From NCBI GenBank assembly GCA_032622095.1, contig CP136061.1, positions 133,819,587-133,883,586 of the forward strand: a stretch of DNA of 64,000 nucleotides, read 5' to 3'. Of this stretch, positions 33,350-45,173 are shown one piece after another (position 1 is the first letter of the stretch; every line of letters begins with the position of its first letter). The DNA is from Siphonodentalium dalli. Its lineage: Eukaryota; Mollusca; Scaphopoda; Gadilida; Siphonodentaliidae. The translations under genes were made by a program, and so were the position numbers. The notes beneath the pieces are model-generated. The model did not search any database. It worked only from the letters and a program-made list of their open reading frames with translations, and was not told where the DNA came from.

Positions 33350-34020
33350 AAAATGGGAGGGGGGGGGCTAATATTTTGTCGCCGATTTCCACCAAACTTA
33401 TACACAATCATCTCCATGATATGAGGAATCTAATGGTGTGGTTTAAAGATGTCAAAAGTGGCCGAGTTCCACCAAATTGCTACGCATTCATCTCCATGAC
33501 AATAGGAATCTAATCGTGTGATTTAGACGCCAAACAGTTGACCTTTGGATGAGAAAGAGGGGTGGGCCAAATTTGATAAGAATTTGTATAGTCGCTGATT
33601 ACCAAAGACTTATGCATAATGATGTCCATGACATCAGGAGTCTAATTGTGTGGCTTAAAGCTGCAAAATATGGCGTCATTAGAGTGGCGTCACTGAAGGG
33701 GGGTGGAGCACATTTTAGAGCCTATTTCCACCAAATTGATATCCATTCATGTGTGGTCGCCGATTAATGGACGTGGTTTAAATATGTCAAAAGTGGCGGC
33801 GTTTGAACCATGAATGGGGAGGGGAGCTAGGGGCACCAAAGCAGATACAAATATGTTTAACACTATAATTTCCACCCAATTCATACAAGTTCTTATCCAA
33901 CGATACCAGGAATCAAATCATGTGAGTTAAAGACGCCATATTTGGTGTCGTTGAGTCAGGGTAGAGAGATGAGGGGCACTATCGTTGTTTTAGCCACAGA
34001 TATGCACCAAGGTTATATAT
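33350..34020. repeat. Degenerate about 100-130-bp tandem repeats, block B
   Basis: Counterpart of 9550-10230 with the same shared words (GCCGATTTCCACCAAACTTA, TCATCTCCATGATATGAGGA). Confidence 0.65.
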
Positions 34021-34761
34021 ATAGTCATCGATCTCCATAATTCGTTCTAAGGATTTGTTTTTGCGTTAAAATTTAACAACCTCCACAAATCGTGAGCGAA
34101 TTAAATAACTTGATCAATTTTATCTTCTCAACTATCATATGTATATGGGGACGGGAATCGGGGCATTCATATAGTCAGCGAGCGAAAACAACTATATAGA
34201 AGAAAGCATTATATTTATCATTCTTTATAAGATATACATATATTCTTGAAAAATGAGGGACCCTGAACAGTCAGAGGATGGCATGTTAGAATGACTCATT
34301 TATGATAACACAATTGAGTCGGCCCCATTCAATATATTTTCAACAAAAAAAGATACAATTTGTCAACTTGAAGTGCATAAGGATTCCTATTAGTTGGAGG
34401 GAATGTTCAGATAATAAGTTCAACATGGTAGTTTGTTGAACTTATTATCTGAATAATTCCTAAGGGAACTACTGGTTAATGACTAGTTAGTATAGAAAAG
34501 GTTGGTGATAAACAGTAAAATATGATCAATACTATTACATGAATTTTACTAGTAGACTTGTTCAATTAACTCATGAAATTTAGATAAATCGGATCCCGAC
34601 TTCTATTCGGCGTGGAACACTGCAATGAAGAATGTCCGCTGGTAGTCGAGATTCCTTATAAGTTTATTCTGTAAATCATAGAGAGAGTGTTGATTTTATT
34701 TCTGAGTGAAAAAAAGTCAAAACTTTTGGGAAATTACTTTGACAAGTTTATTTTCCAGAGT

Positions 34762-34993
34762 TTGACCCTTCCATGACTCGAGCTTCCAGAAATATTTGGG
34801 GCAATCCCTGTGCCAATGCATTCTCTTATGTATGCGAGTCCCCCATAGGGAGCCTCGCATATATAAGAGAATACAATGGCCAAACAATATTTACTTCGAC
34901 CTTGTAAGCCATTGCATTATCTTGAATATACAAGAGAATACACTGGCACATTATCGTTAATGCTGCACCAGCGCTGCTTTCGTCGTGAAAGGG
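34762..34993. mobile_element. Double-hairpin MITE, fuller than its block A copy
   Basis: Starts TTGACCCTTCCATGACTCGA, holds both stem-loops, and ends TCGTGAAAGGGA. The block A copy (10955-11124) lacks the second half. Confidence 0.75.
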
Positions 34994-35137
34994 ATCTATA
35001 AGGCCTGTGGATCGATATTTCATTTATTCATAGAGATATCTTACCAAATGATATGGATTATTTTACAATGTGTTCTATGGTTCTTTTTAAAAGTGGTGCT
35101 ACATACACATAAGTTTACGATGGTGATACTTTTGCAG

Positions 35138-35213
35138 AAAACCATGGTAACTGAGAAGGTGACGATGTTTCAGACAATGATTGACGAAGGCAAAAGAAAT
35201 GAATCTAAAAAAG
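35138..35213 (+). CDS. Copy B exon 4
   Basis: 76 bp, phase 0 in and phase 1 out; acceptor TTTTGCAG, donor GTATTT. Encodes KTMVTEKVTMFQTMIDEGKR then NESKK. Confidence 0.6.
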
Positions 35214-35481
35214 GTATTTATGCCACTGTGAACCTTAAGCCCTGTTAATTAGCAGAAATTTATCTAAGCTAAAAATTGCCTAGGACAGACATATTTTCTA
35301 GGCTAAAAGGCCTATATGATCTGATTTATTTACATATATCTTCAGTTTACACTTGGAACTTGGTCAATTATCATGGCAGACATGGGTTGGATCTGGCATA
35401 ACATTGCGGATTATCAAGATAGTCCTAAATGTTATTTCAGTAGTCTTTGGCATTCAACCATGAATTTGTTACTGTCTGCAG

Positions 35482-35522
35482 ACTTCCACACTGCAACACT
35501 AATACAAAGTATGCAGTAATTT
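35482..35522 (+). pseudogene. Copy B exon 5, inactivated
   Basis: Matches copy A exon 5 but reads ATGCAGTAATTTATATC where A reads CTGCAGAAATTTGTATC. An in-frame TAA appears at 35517-35519, and the donor GT (A 11616-11617) is AT. Confidence 0.45.
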
Positions 35523-35619
35523 ATATCAACATTGATTGCACAAAACATTGGGAAGTTATGAAATTTGCCTCGGCTAAAGAATAGCCGACGAAAGTTGTCC
35601 GATAGCCTAAGCTTATTTC

Positions 35620-35800
35620 CCCGTTCATCGCATATATAAGAGCATGCACTGACTTACACAGTCAATGTCAATATTGTTAGGCCAATGTATTCTCGTATAT
35701 ATGCGAGGCTCCCTATGTAAGACTTACATATATAAGATAATGCATTGGCACAGGGTCTTCGCAACATTACAGGAAGCTACTGTCATGGAAGGGTTAATTA
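35620..35800. mobile_element. Double-hairpin MITE with internal deletion
   Basis: Counterpart of 11712-11969, missing most of hairpin 1. Ends CATGGAAGGGTTAA. Confidence 0.65.
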
Positions 35801-36860
35801 ACAGAGTTGAACCTTCAGGATTCGATTTGTGAATTGGACTACCGATTCGATTTGATTCGATTCAATTATAGGGTTAAACTATTTTCGAATCATCAATCTC
35901 GGCATATACACGTACTTGTGCATGAAGAAGAATGCAAGTATTGTATTGGGGGGGGGGTTGGAGTTGAAGGGGGTGACGTAATTGTTATGTGCAATGGGTA
36001 ATTTTCCCTGGCGACTTTGTAGAACAGTCAACAAGAAAGCGTCTCTTTCAACAGCCGATAACGCGAAGGCGGTTTCGCCAATATCTTTGATGTTGGAAAT
36101 AAATCTATCTTGAAAGGTTGACACGGTTGACAAAATAATTCGAAAGGTAGCTATAAGATGACATCAGCTTTCCACAGATACCAAAAATGTTGGCTATTGA
36201 TTTGTTAAAAGCGATCAAATGTTGTGCCAAACAGAGGGTAGCAATATACATGTAACGTTTTTGGCCGACAAATGCCGATATGTTGGCACTTTGTTTGAAT
36301 TACCACGTGTGTATTTTGCCAAGCCCTAGTGATGATCTTGTCAATTTGTGATATCGACTGCCTACCACAAAATACACTGATCACAGGGATGGGTTAATTG
36401 AGTAATAAAGACATTTTGTTCACAATATATTTTGTTATTAAAAATAACAATCGGCGATCAACTGGTCGTCTTCTTCTGTGACATCGTCTCCAATACGACA
36501 GATGTTGCTGAACACGGTGTGTATACGTATATCTAATGTTTCCAATGTCTGAACAATTGTGGACGGTCCAAACTAGGATAAGGCCATCGAAAACATATTT
36601 TAAAAACATTTTTGGATTGGTCTAATAGCAGCCAAGAGTCTAAGCGTGGCGCTCTGCGAAAACAAGTTAAGTCTAAGTCAAGAATATCTCCAGATCAATA
36701 TACTCATGAGACTAAAAAATTTCTGATGCAACAAATAAATATAATATAGACTCAAGCGTGGCTTGCTTTAGATGATAAACAATATTTAAAGATAAAAATT
36801 GTCTACATAATTCAAAATAATCTCTATGTTAGTTAATGAAACTATATTTCTGATTTATAG

Positions 36861-36913
36861 ATGCAGTTTCATCAAACCATCAAATCATCAAGCAACTCAG
36901 TTATTCTGAGATG
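36861..36913 (+). pseudogene. Copy B exon 6 with an 8-bp duplication
   Basis: The same acceptor and GTAAGTG donor as in copy A, but CCATCAA is followed by an extra ATCATCAA. The exon is 53 bp instead of 45, so the downstream frame is lost. Confidence 0.5.
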
Positions 36914-37379
36914 GTAAGTGTAGTTAACACTTCTGTCAAACAACTTCTTGAACAACTTCTTCCAAATAAACAATTCCTGATTTTCTTATGACCGTATAAA
37001 ATGAATCGACTTGACCTATAATAAAATGCGAGTGTGCCATATAAGAATATCAGTTTCAGATTTGGTGATTTTCATAACGATTCAGGTCAAGTTGAATTTA
37101 ACTCTTTGTATACGAAATGGATTGTCCCATTCAGCTATGAATGACACGTATACATTGGAATGATCTATTTTTCATTTGGAGGGATATACGGGTAATAAAA
37201 GCATACGACAGACAGACGAAAAACTAATATAAGTGCAGAAGGATTCATATTCATTGGTGGGAAATCTTCACACTGAAAGTTACGGCCGTTTGTTGAACTT
37301 ATTATCTGAACATGTCCTATTATAAAGGGAACTATTCGGCAATGACGTGCATAGTAAATATCAGTAGTCACGAAGAATC

Positions 37380-37935
37380 ATTCAGATCAAAGACAGTTAG
37401 AATGGTTGTCTTCAATGAACCCCCTCCTATAATCCTATAAGCATTCCGATAACAGATAGTTAGGATTATTGTCTTCAATTATCCCTCCATATAATCATTC
37501 CGATGAAAGAGAGTTAGAATGGTTGTCTTCAATGATCCCTCCATATATAATCATTCCGATGAGACATTTAGAATGATTGTCTTCAATGATCCCTCCATAT
37601 ATAATCATTCCGATGAGAGACAGTTAGAATGATTGTCTTCAATGATCCCTCCATATATAATCATTCCGATGAGAGACAGTTAGAATGATTGTCTTCAATG
37701 ATCCCTCCATATAAGCATTCCGATGAAAATCAGTTGAAATGGTTGACTTAGACAATGATCCCTCCATATATAATCATTCCGATGAAAGACAGTTAGAATG
37801 ATTGTCTTCAATGATCCCTCCATATATAATCATTCCGATGAGAGACAGTTAGAATGGTTGTCTTCAATGGTGCCTTCATAATTATAAGCATTCCGACGAA
37901 TGACAGTTATAATGGTTGTCTTCAATATGATTTCC
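37380..37935. repeat. Minisatellite, 56-bp unit, 10 units (block B)
   Basis: Counterpart of 14040-14715 with two fewer units and one variant unit (GAAAATCAGTTGAAATGGTT, near 37725). Confidence 0.88.
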
Positions 37936-38385
37936 GGTGTATATTGCGGTTTGTGGTCTCAACATTGGGTTTAACCATTTCTATAGTAAATGGACGATTC
38001 CATTTTGTTAAAAAATTAGACATTATTGGAATGGTCTATTATTCATTTTATGGAGAGATGTTCAGGTAATAAACGCAGGCGGCAGACAGAAAAAAGCTAA
38101 TACAACAGCAGAAGTATTCATATTGTTTAGTGGGAAATGTTCAGATAATAAGTTCAACAAATGACATACGACCTGTGGTCGTTTGTTAAACTGATTATGT
38201 TAACATTTCCTAAGGGGAAATTACTCGTCAATGAGTATTAATACAGAAAGGGCTAATATTACGGCCAGTTAATGATGTTGTTTCAACTGGAGGCATAACA
38301 GTATGTATTGCTGCCTAACTCCAAAGTAACTATTTGGCTAAAGGTTGTGTCTGATGGTTCAGAATTGTGGCTAATTCAATTTCAG

Positions 38386-38487
38386 CCAAGTAGGACCCAG
38401 TCTTGGACCAATGTAGCTTTAGCTTATGTTAATGACGCATGGCTAAAATTATTACCAAGTACTGTGCTAATTCCAAATAAATCATTG
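38386..38487 (+). CDS. Copy B exon 7
   Basis: 102 bp, both splice sites intact, frame open. Differs from copy A by ATA to CTA (Ile to Leu). Confidence 0.55.
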
Positions 38488-38528
38488 GTAAGATTTCTAC
38501 AATTATTTTTAGGATAGAACATAATATG

Positions 38529-38985
38529 TGACCCGCCATATCAAATCCAGTGGTAAGTCGGGATTTTGTTTACCCTGTGCCAATGCATTCTCTTATATAT
38601 GCGAGTCGACCATAGGTCGCTTCGCATATATACGAGAATGCATTGGCCTAACAATTTTTTACAATTTTATAATTTGTTCTTGTATTCTTCAACAATTTTA
38701 TAATTTCACCCATACAGAGCCCCAGACAAACATGAGCAGACGACACTCTTCTATATGCTTCTATATATGTGTGGGGCTCCCTGCAGGGTAATGGATGTTT
38801 TTTTATTTTATGTCCTAAAAATTGTAAGAAACATTTATTTTAAAAACATGATAAAAAAATGTTAGGCCAATGCATTCTCTTATATATGCGAGGCGACCTA
38901 TGGTCGACTCGCATATATAAGAGAATGCATTGGCACAGGGTAAAAAAAAATCCCGACTTACGACTGGATTTGATATGGCGGGTCA
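38529..38985. mobile_element. 457-bp foldback element (block B copy)
   Basis: Counterpart of 15309-15764. Arms remain nearly perfect in both copies. Confidence 0.87.
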
Positions 38986-39128
38986 TAATCTGTTGAGTTG
39001 GATATTCATGAATTCCAGCAATGCAAGTAGTTCGCGATGGAGCCTGCTTGCCTAATATTCCCCGAATAACCCAAATAAACAGAGGGTATGTTTATCTCCA
39101 TTGTAATGAAATCCGCCAAAATGTTTAA

Positions 39129-39512
39129 GACACATAATCCGAATAAACTCTCCTAAATTACTATTTCTTTGGCTTCAGGGGTAAAAAAAAAAGTTTGGTT
39201 TGAGTCGAGGACCCCAACCATCAAACCTCAGAGTTATCAGAAATCGATTTTTGAAATGTGTTATTTTTCACCAACTGGAATATTTGGCGGCCCAGCAAAT
39301 ATTCGACGAGCCGACCGACATATTCTCGATACCAAGTTTCGTTGAACAAAATGTTGATATATAACACGATTTTGGGAAATTTTATACTAGAGTTGACAAT
39401 GCTTAGCATTATTTTTTGGTAATTTATCGATTCTGATAACAAAGGCGTCATTTGAAGAAATGTTGTTGTTGTAATCAGATGACACGGGACCATCGAATCG
39501 GATTGTGTTCCT
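39129..39512. mobile_element. TTAA MITE, worn copy (block B)
   Basis: Counterpart of 15908-16291 between TTAA at 39125-39128 and 39513-39516. Confidence 0.75.
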
Positions 39513-40091
39513 TTAAATGAAATTGTTAGAAAGCAACTTTTATTTGCATTACACACTTTATGAATTGAGATATCATCTTCCGGTTATCAAATAACTGGGT
39601 ATGTTCATAGGGTACTTACTCGGAAAAGGACCGGAACAACTTCCTGTTAATTAACGGCGAATGTATACATGTATGCATCTATGGCGAACAACTTTTGGTT
39701 ATGCTTGAAGCCTGTGAATCTCAACATGTTCCATTCAAATTGTTCACCAATCAATCAGCGTCGATGTTGTACTGAGATTATCATTACATTTATGCAATGA
39801 AGATGCCTGAAACTATCATGGGTTCGATCTACCATAAACATTATGAATAACTATTAGTGAAAGACATGTAGCTTGTTATTTTCATGTGGCAAAAAAGGTT
39901 GCAAACTTGTATAGCTCAACTTTCACCTAGAAAGTGACTTTCACAGTGAGTTAAACTTTGTTGACTTCAGCTTCTAACAACGAGCCAAACATGTTCTAAA
40001 TATAGCGACGACGACACAGTTAAAGAAATACAAATTACAGAACAGTTCAGTCGAGTCACAATGAAGGAGTACGTTGTTGTTGGAATTCAAT

Positions 40092-42117
40092 ACGGAGCCC
40101 CGTAAGTCCCACTTGCGATACTTTTGTTTATCTCGTTTAAACGAGATAATATATTGCCATACTTTTTTTTATCTCGCAATACTTTTTTTTATCTCGTTTA
40201 AACGAGATAATATCTTGCCATACTTTTTTTTGTCTCGTTTAAACGAGATAATATCTTGCTATACTTTTTTTTATCTCGTTTATCTTGTATGAGATAATGC
40301 ATTAATGGGGCCCTATATAACTGATGTTGCTCTTGTGTGAGCTGGTAATTAAATGCATTAATTTGCATTACTGGGGCCCTATATAAATAATGATGTGATT
40401 GTATGAGCTGCTAATAAATTAATTGGCATTGCAATGGCCCTATATAACTGATGCTGCCATTATATGAGCTGGAAATGCATTACTGGGGGCCTATATAACT
40501 GATGCTGCTTTTTTATGAGCTGATAATGCATGAATTGGCATTAATGGGGCCCTATATAAATAATGATGTGATTGCATGAGCTGTTAATGCATTAATTGGC
40601 ATTAATATGGCCCTATATCATATAACTGATGCTGCCATTGTATGGGCTGGTAATGCATTACTGTGGCCCTATATAACTGATGCTGCCCTTGTATGAGCTG
40701 GTAATGCATTACGGGGGTCATATATAACTGATGTTGCCCTTGTATGAGCTGGTAATGCATTACTTGGGCCCTTTATAACCGATGCTGCTCCTGTATGAAC
40801 TGGTAATCCATTAATGGAACCTTATATAACCGATGCTGCTCTTGTTTCAGCTGGTAATGCAGCAATCACCATTACTACGAGCATTACTGTGCCCTATATA
40901 AATAATGAGGTGCTTGTATGAGCTGGTAGTTCATTAATTGGCACTACTGGGCCCTATATAACTATGCATGCTGCCATTGTATGAACTGGTAATGCAGTAA
41001 TCAGCATTACTGTGGCCTATATAACTGATGCTGTTCTTATATGAACTGGTATGCAGTAATCGGCATTACTGTGGCCTTATGTAAGTGATGGTGTCATTGT
41101 GTGAGCTGGTAATACATCACATGAACTGTATATAACTGGTGCTGCTCTTGTGTGAGCTGGTAAAGCATCAATCTGTCCCAGTGTTGCCAATTAATGCATC
41201 GTCAGTTCACACAAGAACAGCATCTGTTAAATAAGGACAAATAGGGTCCCAGTAATTCATTACCAGCTCATACAAGGGCAGCATCAGTTATATAAGGTCA
41301 AATTTGGTCCCGGTAATGGTAATTAAGCATTACCAGCTTCTACAAAAGCAGCATCAGTTATATAATGTTCCAGTGACGCATTATCAGTTCACACAAGAGA
41401 AGCATCAGTTATATAAGGCCACAGTAATGCATTACTAGCTCATACAAGGGCAGCATCAGTTATATAGGAATATAGGGCCATAGTAATACATTACCAGTTC
41501 ACACAAGAGCAGCATCAGTTATATAGGGTCCCATTAATGAATTGCCAGCTCATTCAAGAGCAGCATCAGTTATATAGGCCCCCAGTAATGCATTTCCAGC
41601 TCATATAAGGGCAGCATCAGTTATATAGGGCCATTGCAATGCCAATTAATTTATTACCAGCTCATACAATCACATCATTATTTATATAGGGCCCCAGTAA
41701 TGCAAATTAATGATTTAATTACCAGCTCACACAAAAGCAACATCAGTTATATAGGGCCCCATTAATGCATTACCAGCTCATACAAGATAAACGAGATAAA
41801 AAAAAGTATAGCAAGAAGATATTATCTCGTTTAAACGAGATAAAAAAAAGTATGGCAAGATATTATCTCGTTTAAACGAGATATTATCTTGTTAAAACGA
41901 GACATTATCTCGTTTAAACGAGATAAAAAAAAAGTATCGCAAGATATTATCTCGTTTAAACGAGATAAAAAAAAGTATCGCAAGATATTATCTCGTTATT
42001 AAAAAAAGTATTGCAAGATATTATCTCGTTTAAACGAGATAAACAAAAGTATGGCAAGATATTATCTCGTTTAAACGAGATAAAAAAAAGTATCGCAAAG
42101 GACGTAAGGGGCTCCGT
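40092..42117. mobile_element. 2,026-bp foldback element built of inverted tandem repeats (TU-like)
   Basis: Flanked by AATTCAAT (40084-40091) and ACTTCAAT (42118-42125), an 8-bp target duplication with one change. Block A has the single empty site at 16875-16882. The ends are ACGGAGCCCCGTAAGTCC and its inverse. Each arm starts with several copies of the 20-bp perfect palindrome TATCTCGTTTAAACGAGATA joined by T- or A-rich spacers. Then come about a dozen copies of a roughly 55-bp unit (CCCTATATAACTGATGCTGC, TGTATGAGCTGGTAATGCAT) running towards the centre near 41180, where orientation flips. No protein is encoded. Foldback elements such as sea urchin TU have the same plan and 8-bp duplications. 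It lies in intron 7 of the copy-B gene. Confidence 0.93.
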
Positions 42118-42253
42118 ACTTCAATGCTGGATTGTGATATTTTACTTCACTAAATTGAAGTGTCGATAGTTAACAGCAGGGGACGGCAGTACGGCACGTG
42201 ACTCAACACCATTTGGAAAATGATTGCCACATGAAAATAACAGGGACGATGCC

Positions 42254-42466
42254 TTAACACTTTCAGTGCGGGAGCCCCACAGGTGCAGCATTAAATATCC
42301 TGTATCAGTTCTCGTATACGTGTATGTGTGAGTCTCCCATAGGGCACCTCGCATATGTAAGAGAATGCACTGGCTTACGAGGTCAAGGTAAATATTGTTA
42401 GGAAGATGTAATATATTCTCTTATTATATATATATCTTTAATTCTCTCCACTCATGGAAGGGTTAA
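42254..42466. mobile_element. Double-hairpin MITE, second hairpin lost
   Basis: Counterpart of 17011-17287. The second stem is replaced by a short TATATATATC stretch before CTCATGGAAGGGTTAA. Confidence 0.65.
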
Positions 42467-42752
42467 CCCGTTCTTTACTGAAAACATATCCACGAAAACA
42501 TGCGTAGATCCCTTATGAAATATTCAGATAATATGTTCAACAATATGCATAGGCCGTTTGCTATAGTGCCGGTACCTGAACATTCCCCCAATGAATGGGA
42601 ATATGCCTCTTCGTCTCTGTCGTCTGATTGTATGCCCTGAATAAACATCAATCCAAATAAGAATAGATCATTCCAATGTATACTCTATAACTGAATATGA
42701 GATTCCATTTGGTAAATAGATGATTAAACAAACTGTCTTATCTTAATTTCAG

Positions 42753-42998
42753 CGGTCGACATCTGTTCCAAATATTACATACGAACTGGTTGCTAGCGAT
42801 GTCAAGACAGTGTCAGCCATTGGATGGGAGTTTAACGCCCACGGTGACACGTTGGAAGTTGAAAATGCTGGGAAAGACAGCATGCAGGAGGGATCAAATC
42901 TCGGAAAAGGTGAAGGAGAAGGGGACAACGAGGTGAAGGGCGTTAAGAAAGGTCGCTTGAATAGATTTTTATCACTATTCTCCTGCTTTGGACATTAG
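42753..42998 (+). CDS. Copy B exon 8 (last, with stop)
   Basis: 246 bp, phase 0, TAG at 42996-42998. Differs from copy A mainly in the linker and tail (Arg to Gly, Val to Leu, Arg to Lys, Val to Gly, Phe to Cys), with a few silent changes upstream. Confidence 0.6.
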   Translation, partial: RSTSVPNITYELVASDVKTVSAIGWEFNAHGDTLEVENAGKDSMQEGSNLGKGEGEGDNEVKGVKKGRLNRFLSLFSCFGH

Positions 42999-43003
42999 GC
43001 CAT

Positions 43004-43009
43004 AATAAA
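43004..43009 (+). terminator. Poly(A) signal AATAAA, gene copy B
   Basis: Same position relative to the stop codon as in copy A. Confidence 0.6.
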
Positions 43010-43049
43010 ATAATTGTTATGTTTTCATCCAAGTCTGCTCCAATTTTAA

Positions 43050-43487
43050 AGGTACTCAATCCGATTCGACGGTCCCCATATCATCAGATTCCAACAACAA
43101 CAACATTTTTTTAAATGCCGCTTCAGTTATCAGAATCGATTATTTGCCAAAAAATAATGCTAACGACAGTCAACTATTGTATAAAATTGCCCAAAACTTG
43201 TTATTTATGAACGTTTTGTTCAACGAAATTTTGCCAGTTGTCAAATATCTGACACAAAAAAGCCACTGGAGTTTAGAGTTATCGATCTTCATCCGCTATC
43301 TGGTCAGATAAGTTCTTCTCGTCGACAGTTCACTGGACCACATAAAATTAAAATAATAGATTTCAAACATCGATATCTGATCATTCCTAGCTTTGATGTG
43401 TGGGTTCCTCGACTCGAATAAAATATTTGTTTACCCCCGAAGCCAAGGAAATAGTAATTCGCGAGCGTTAATTCGGATTGAGTACCT
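43050..43487. mobile_element. TTAA MITE (block B, longer copy)
   Basis: 438 bp between TTAA at 43046-43049 and 43488-43491. Contains internal bases (GCCAGTTGTCAAATATCTGA and onwards) deleted in the block A copy. Confidence 0.87.
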
Positions 43488-45173
43488 TTAAGCTGTGCTT
43501 AAAAACAATGTGTAATATACTACGCATACTACAGCCGAGCGTTATAAGTTCCGCCATAAACATTGTATCAGCCCTGCATGATGTAGCCGAGTGTTACTTA
43601 CCTCCGCTAACGAATCAATAACCCTAGATAAGATGATAAGATAGTAAAAGATAAGATAACATAAGATAATATCAATTTTATTTAAAGTCGGGGGTAAAAG
43701 CATTACACAAATACAGATTCTGAAGATCTTTTTACTGACTAGATTAAATAATGGACGCCGGGCATGAAACTGCAATCATGTCCGTTCAAAATTCCTCTTG
43801 AGGGGAGTAACTCACCCACAACTTTGTGTGTTAATTTTACAAAGATTGTAGTTTCGTATTATAGACATGTAAATGGTGATGGTATAACGATTTTGTTTGA
43901 CGATTCAAAAATCGCAGGATAGTGAAATATACTGTTAAATTGCAGAAAGCAAACACACTGAGATGATAAAAGAAATGTAATTAATTTTCCCGGAGTACTT
44001 TTTTCAAATTTGGATGAAAATCTGGCAAATTATTTAATTTTGGCCTAATACAGTGTGTGGTATTACCTTACTGAATTTGAAATTCACGTTAGATACAAAA
44101 TCTATGCCCTACCCATGTGTATTCGGATTCCATATCTATGCGCTGTGTTCAATAACTATATATTACCCTTTCATTACGAAATACTCTTTGACGAGTAGTT
44201 CCCATATGCAAATTCCACAATTCAGGCTCTGTGCCGTGGAATACCAGGACGATTTTGTAGCCGGAACAGATCCGGTGTTTTTCATATTTATCTATAATTT
44301 CTCATGTCACATCACTCGTGGTGTGTTCTTAATTTTCTTCTATCAACCAGAAGTAGAAAGGTTGTATTACGTAATGCACTACGAAATCAACTCAGATTGA
44401 ATCCATGTGTTTACCTCTCGCGACCTAGATGAGGGTGCATGACATTTCAACGCCCCTTAGTAACGCAGAGATGCCAGGGTGTTCAGGCGATTGCCTCTCG
44501 AAATTCAGACTACATCCCGTGTGTTTTATCCATTTTATCACTTTTTAATCCATAAACATATATTTTGAGAATACTTTACAGATTTCATGATTTTTGATTC
44601 CTTGTAAAATTCAAGCTCAATAAGGTACGATAAATAAATATTTATTTATGACGTAACACAAAAAAATTGACATATTTTTTAACACTCCAGCATTTGGAGC
44701 CGCCCCCTTCTCTAATATATGAATTAAAATCCAATTATAACATTTCTATTACCGCGGTTGCACAGCCTGGAGTTACATACATGCATAGTTGCTTCCTACA
44801 TAATATCAATTCAATTTTGTATTAAACGGTCCAAATCTAATGTAATGTGCGACAATGATATAAATGGACTCATGTTTCCAATATTTGCTTGCATCCAAAA
44901 CAAATTGTTGATTCCGATAAATTCGCTGAACTTTCCGTTTATGGTACTTCTTAGATTCAGTGTGAGTTGATTGAGATCTTGTCCTTGATTAGATCTGATG
45001 AAAACATGTGAGATTTGCAAAACTTTTCATGAACCACCTGACCAGCGTTGGATGTGATAGATACTTCTCTACCCAATCAAATGACAGTATACGTGTAAAC
45101 ATAAAAACATTCAAAGTCATACTGACATACTGAGCCTATCGTAGTCTCGTCGGAATATCATATGCAGTAAGTG

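Larger units (their letters stand above)
26424..42998 (+). pseudogene. Unrecognised host gene, copy B: eight exons, two of them damaged
   Basis: Exons: 26424-26449, 27279-27430, 32253-32323, 35138-35213, 35482-35522, 36861-36913, 38386-38487 and 42753-42998. Reading phase agrees at every junction of exons 1-4. With the undamaged forms of exons 5 and 6 from copy A the frame would run 252 codons to a stop. In copy B exon 5 contains TAA (35517-35519) and its donor GT is AT, and exon 6 has an 8-bp insertion, so the full product cannot be made. The N-terminal part has MANDRNIDSGIHLDQTT, then MRRKVEVIAAASGD, then VDFIPTYLKLAKMK. I find no signal peptide or membrane span and no family I can name. 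The 2-kb foldback element sits in intron 7 and a MITE in intron 2. Confidence 0.5.
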
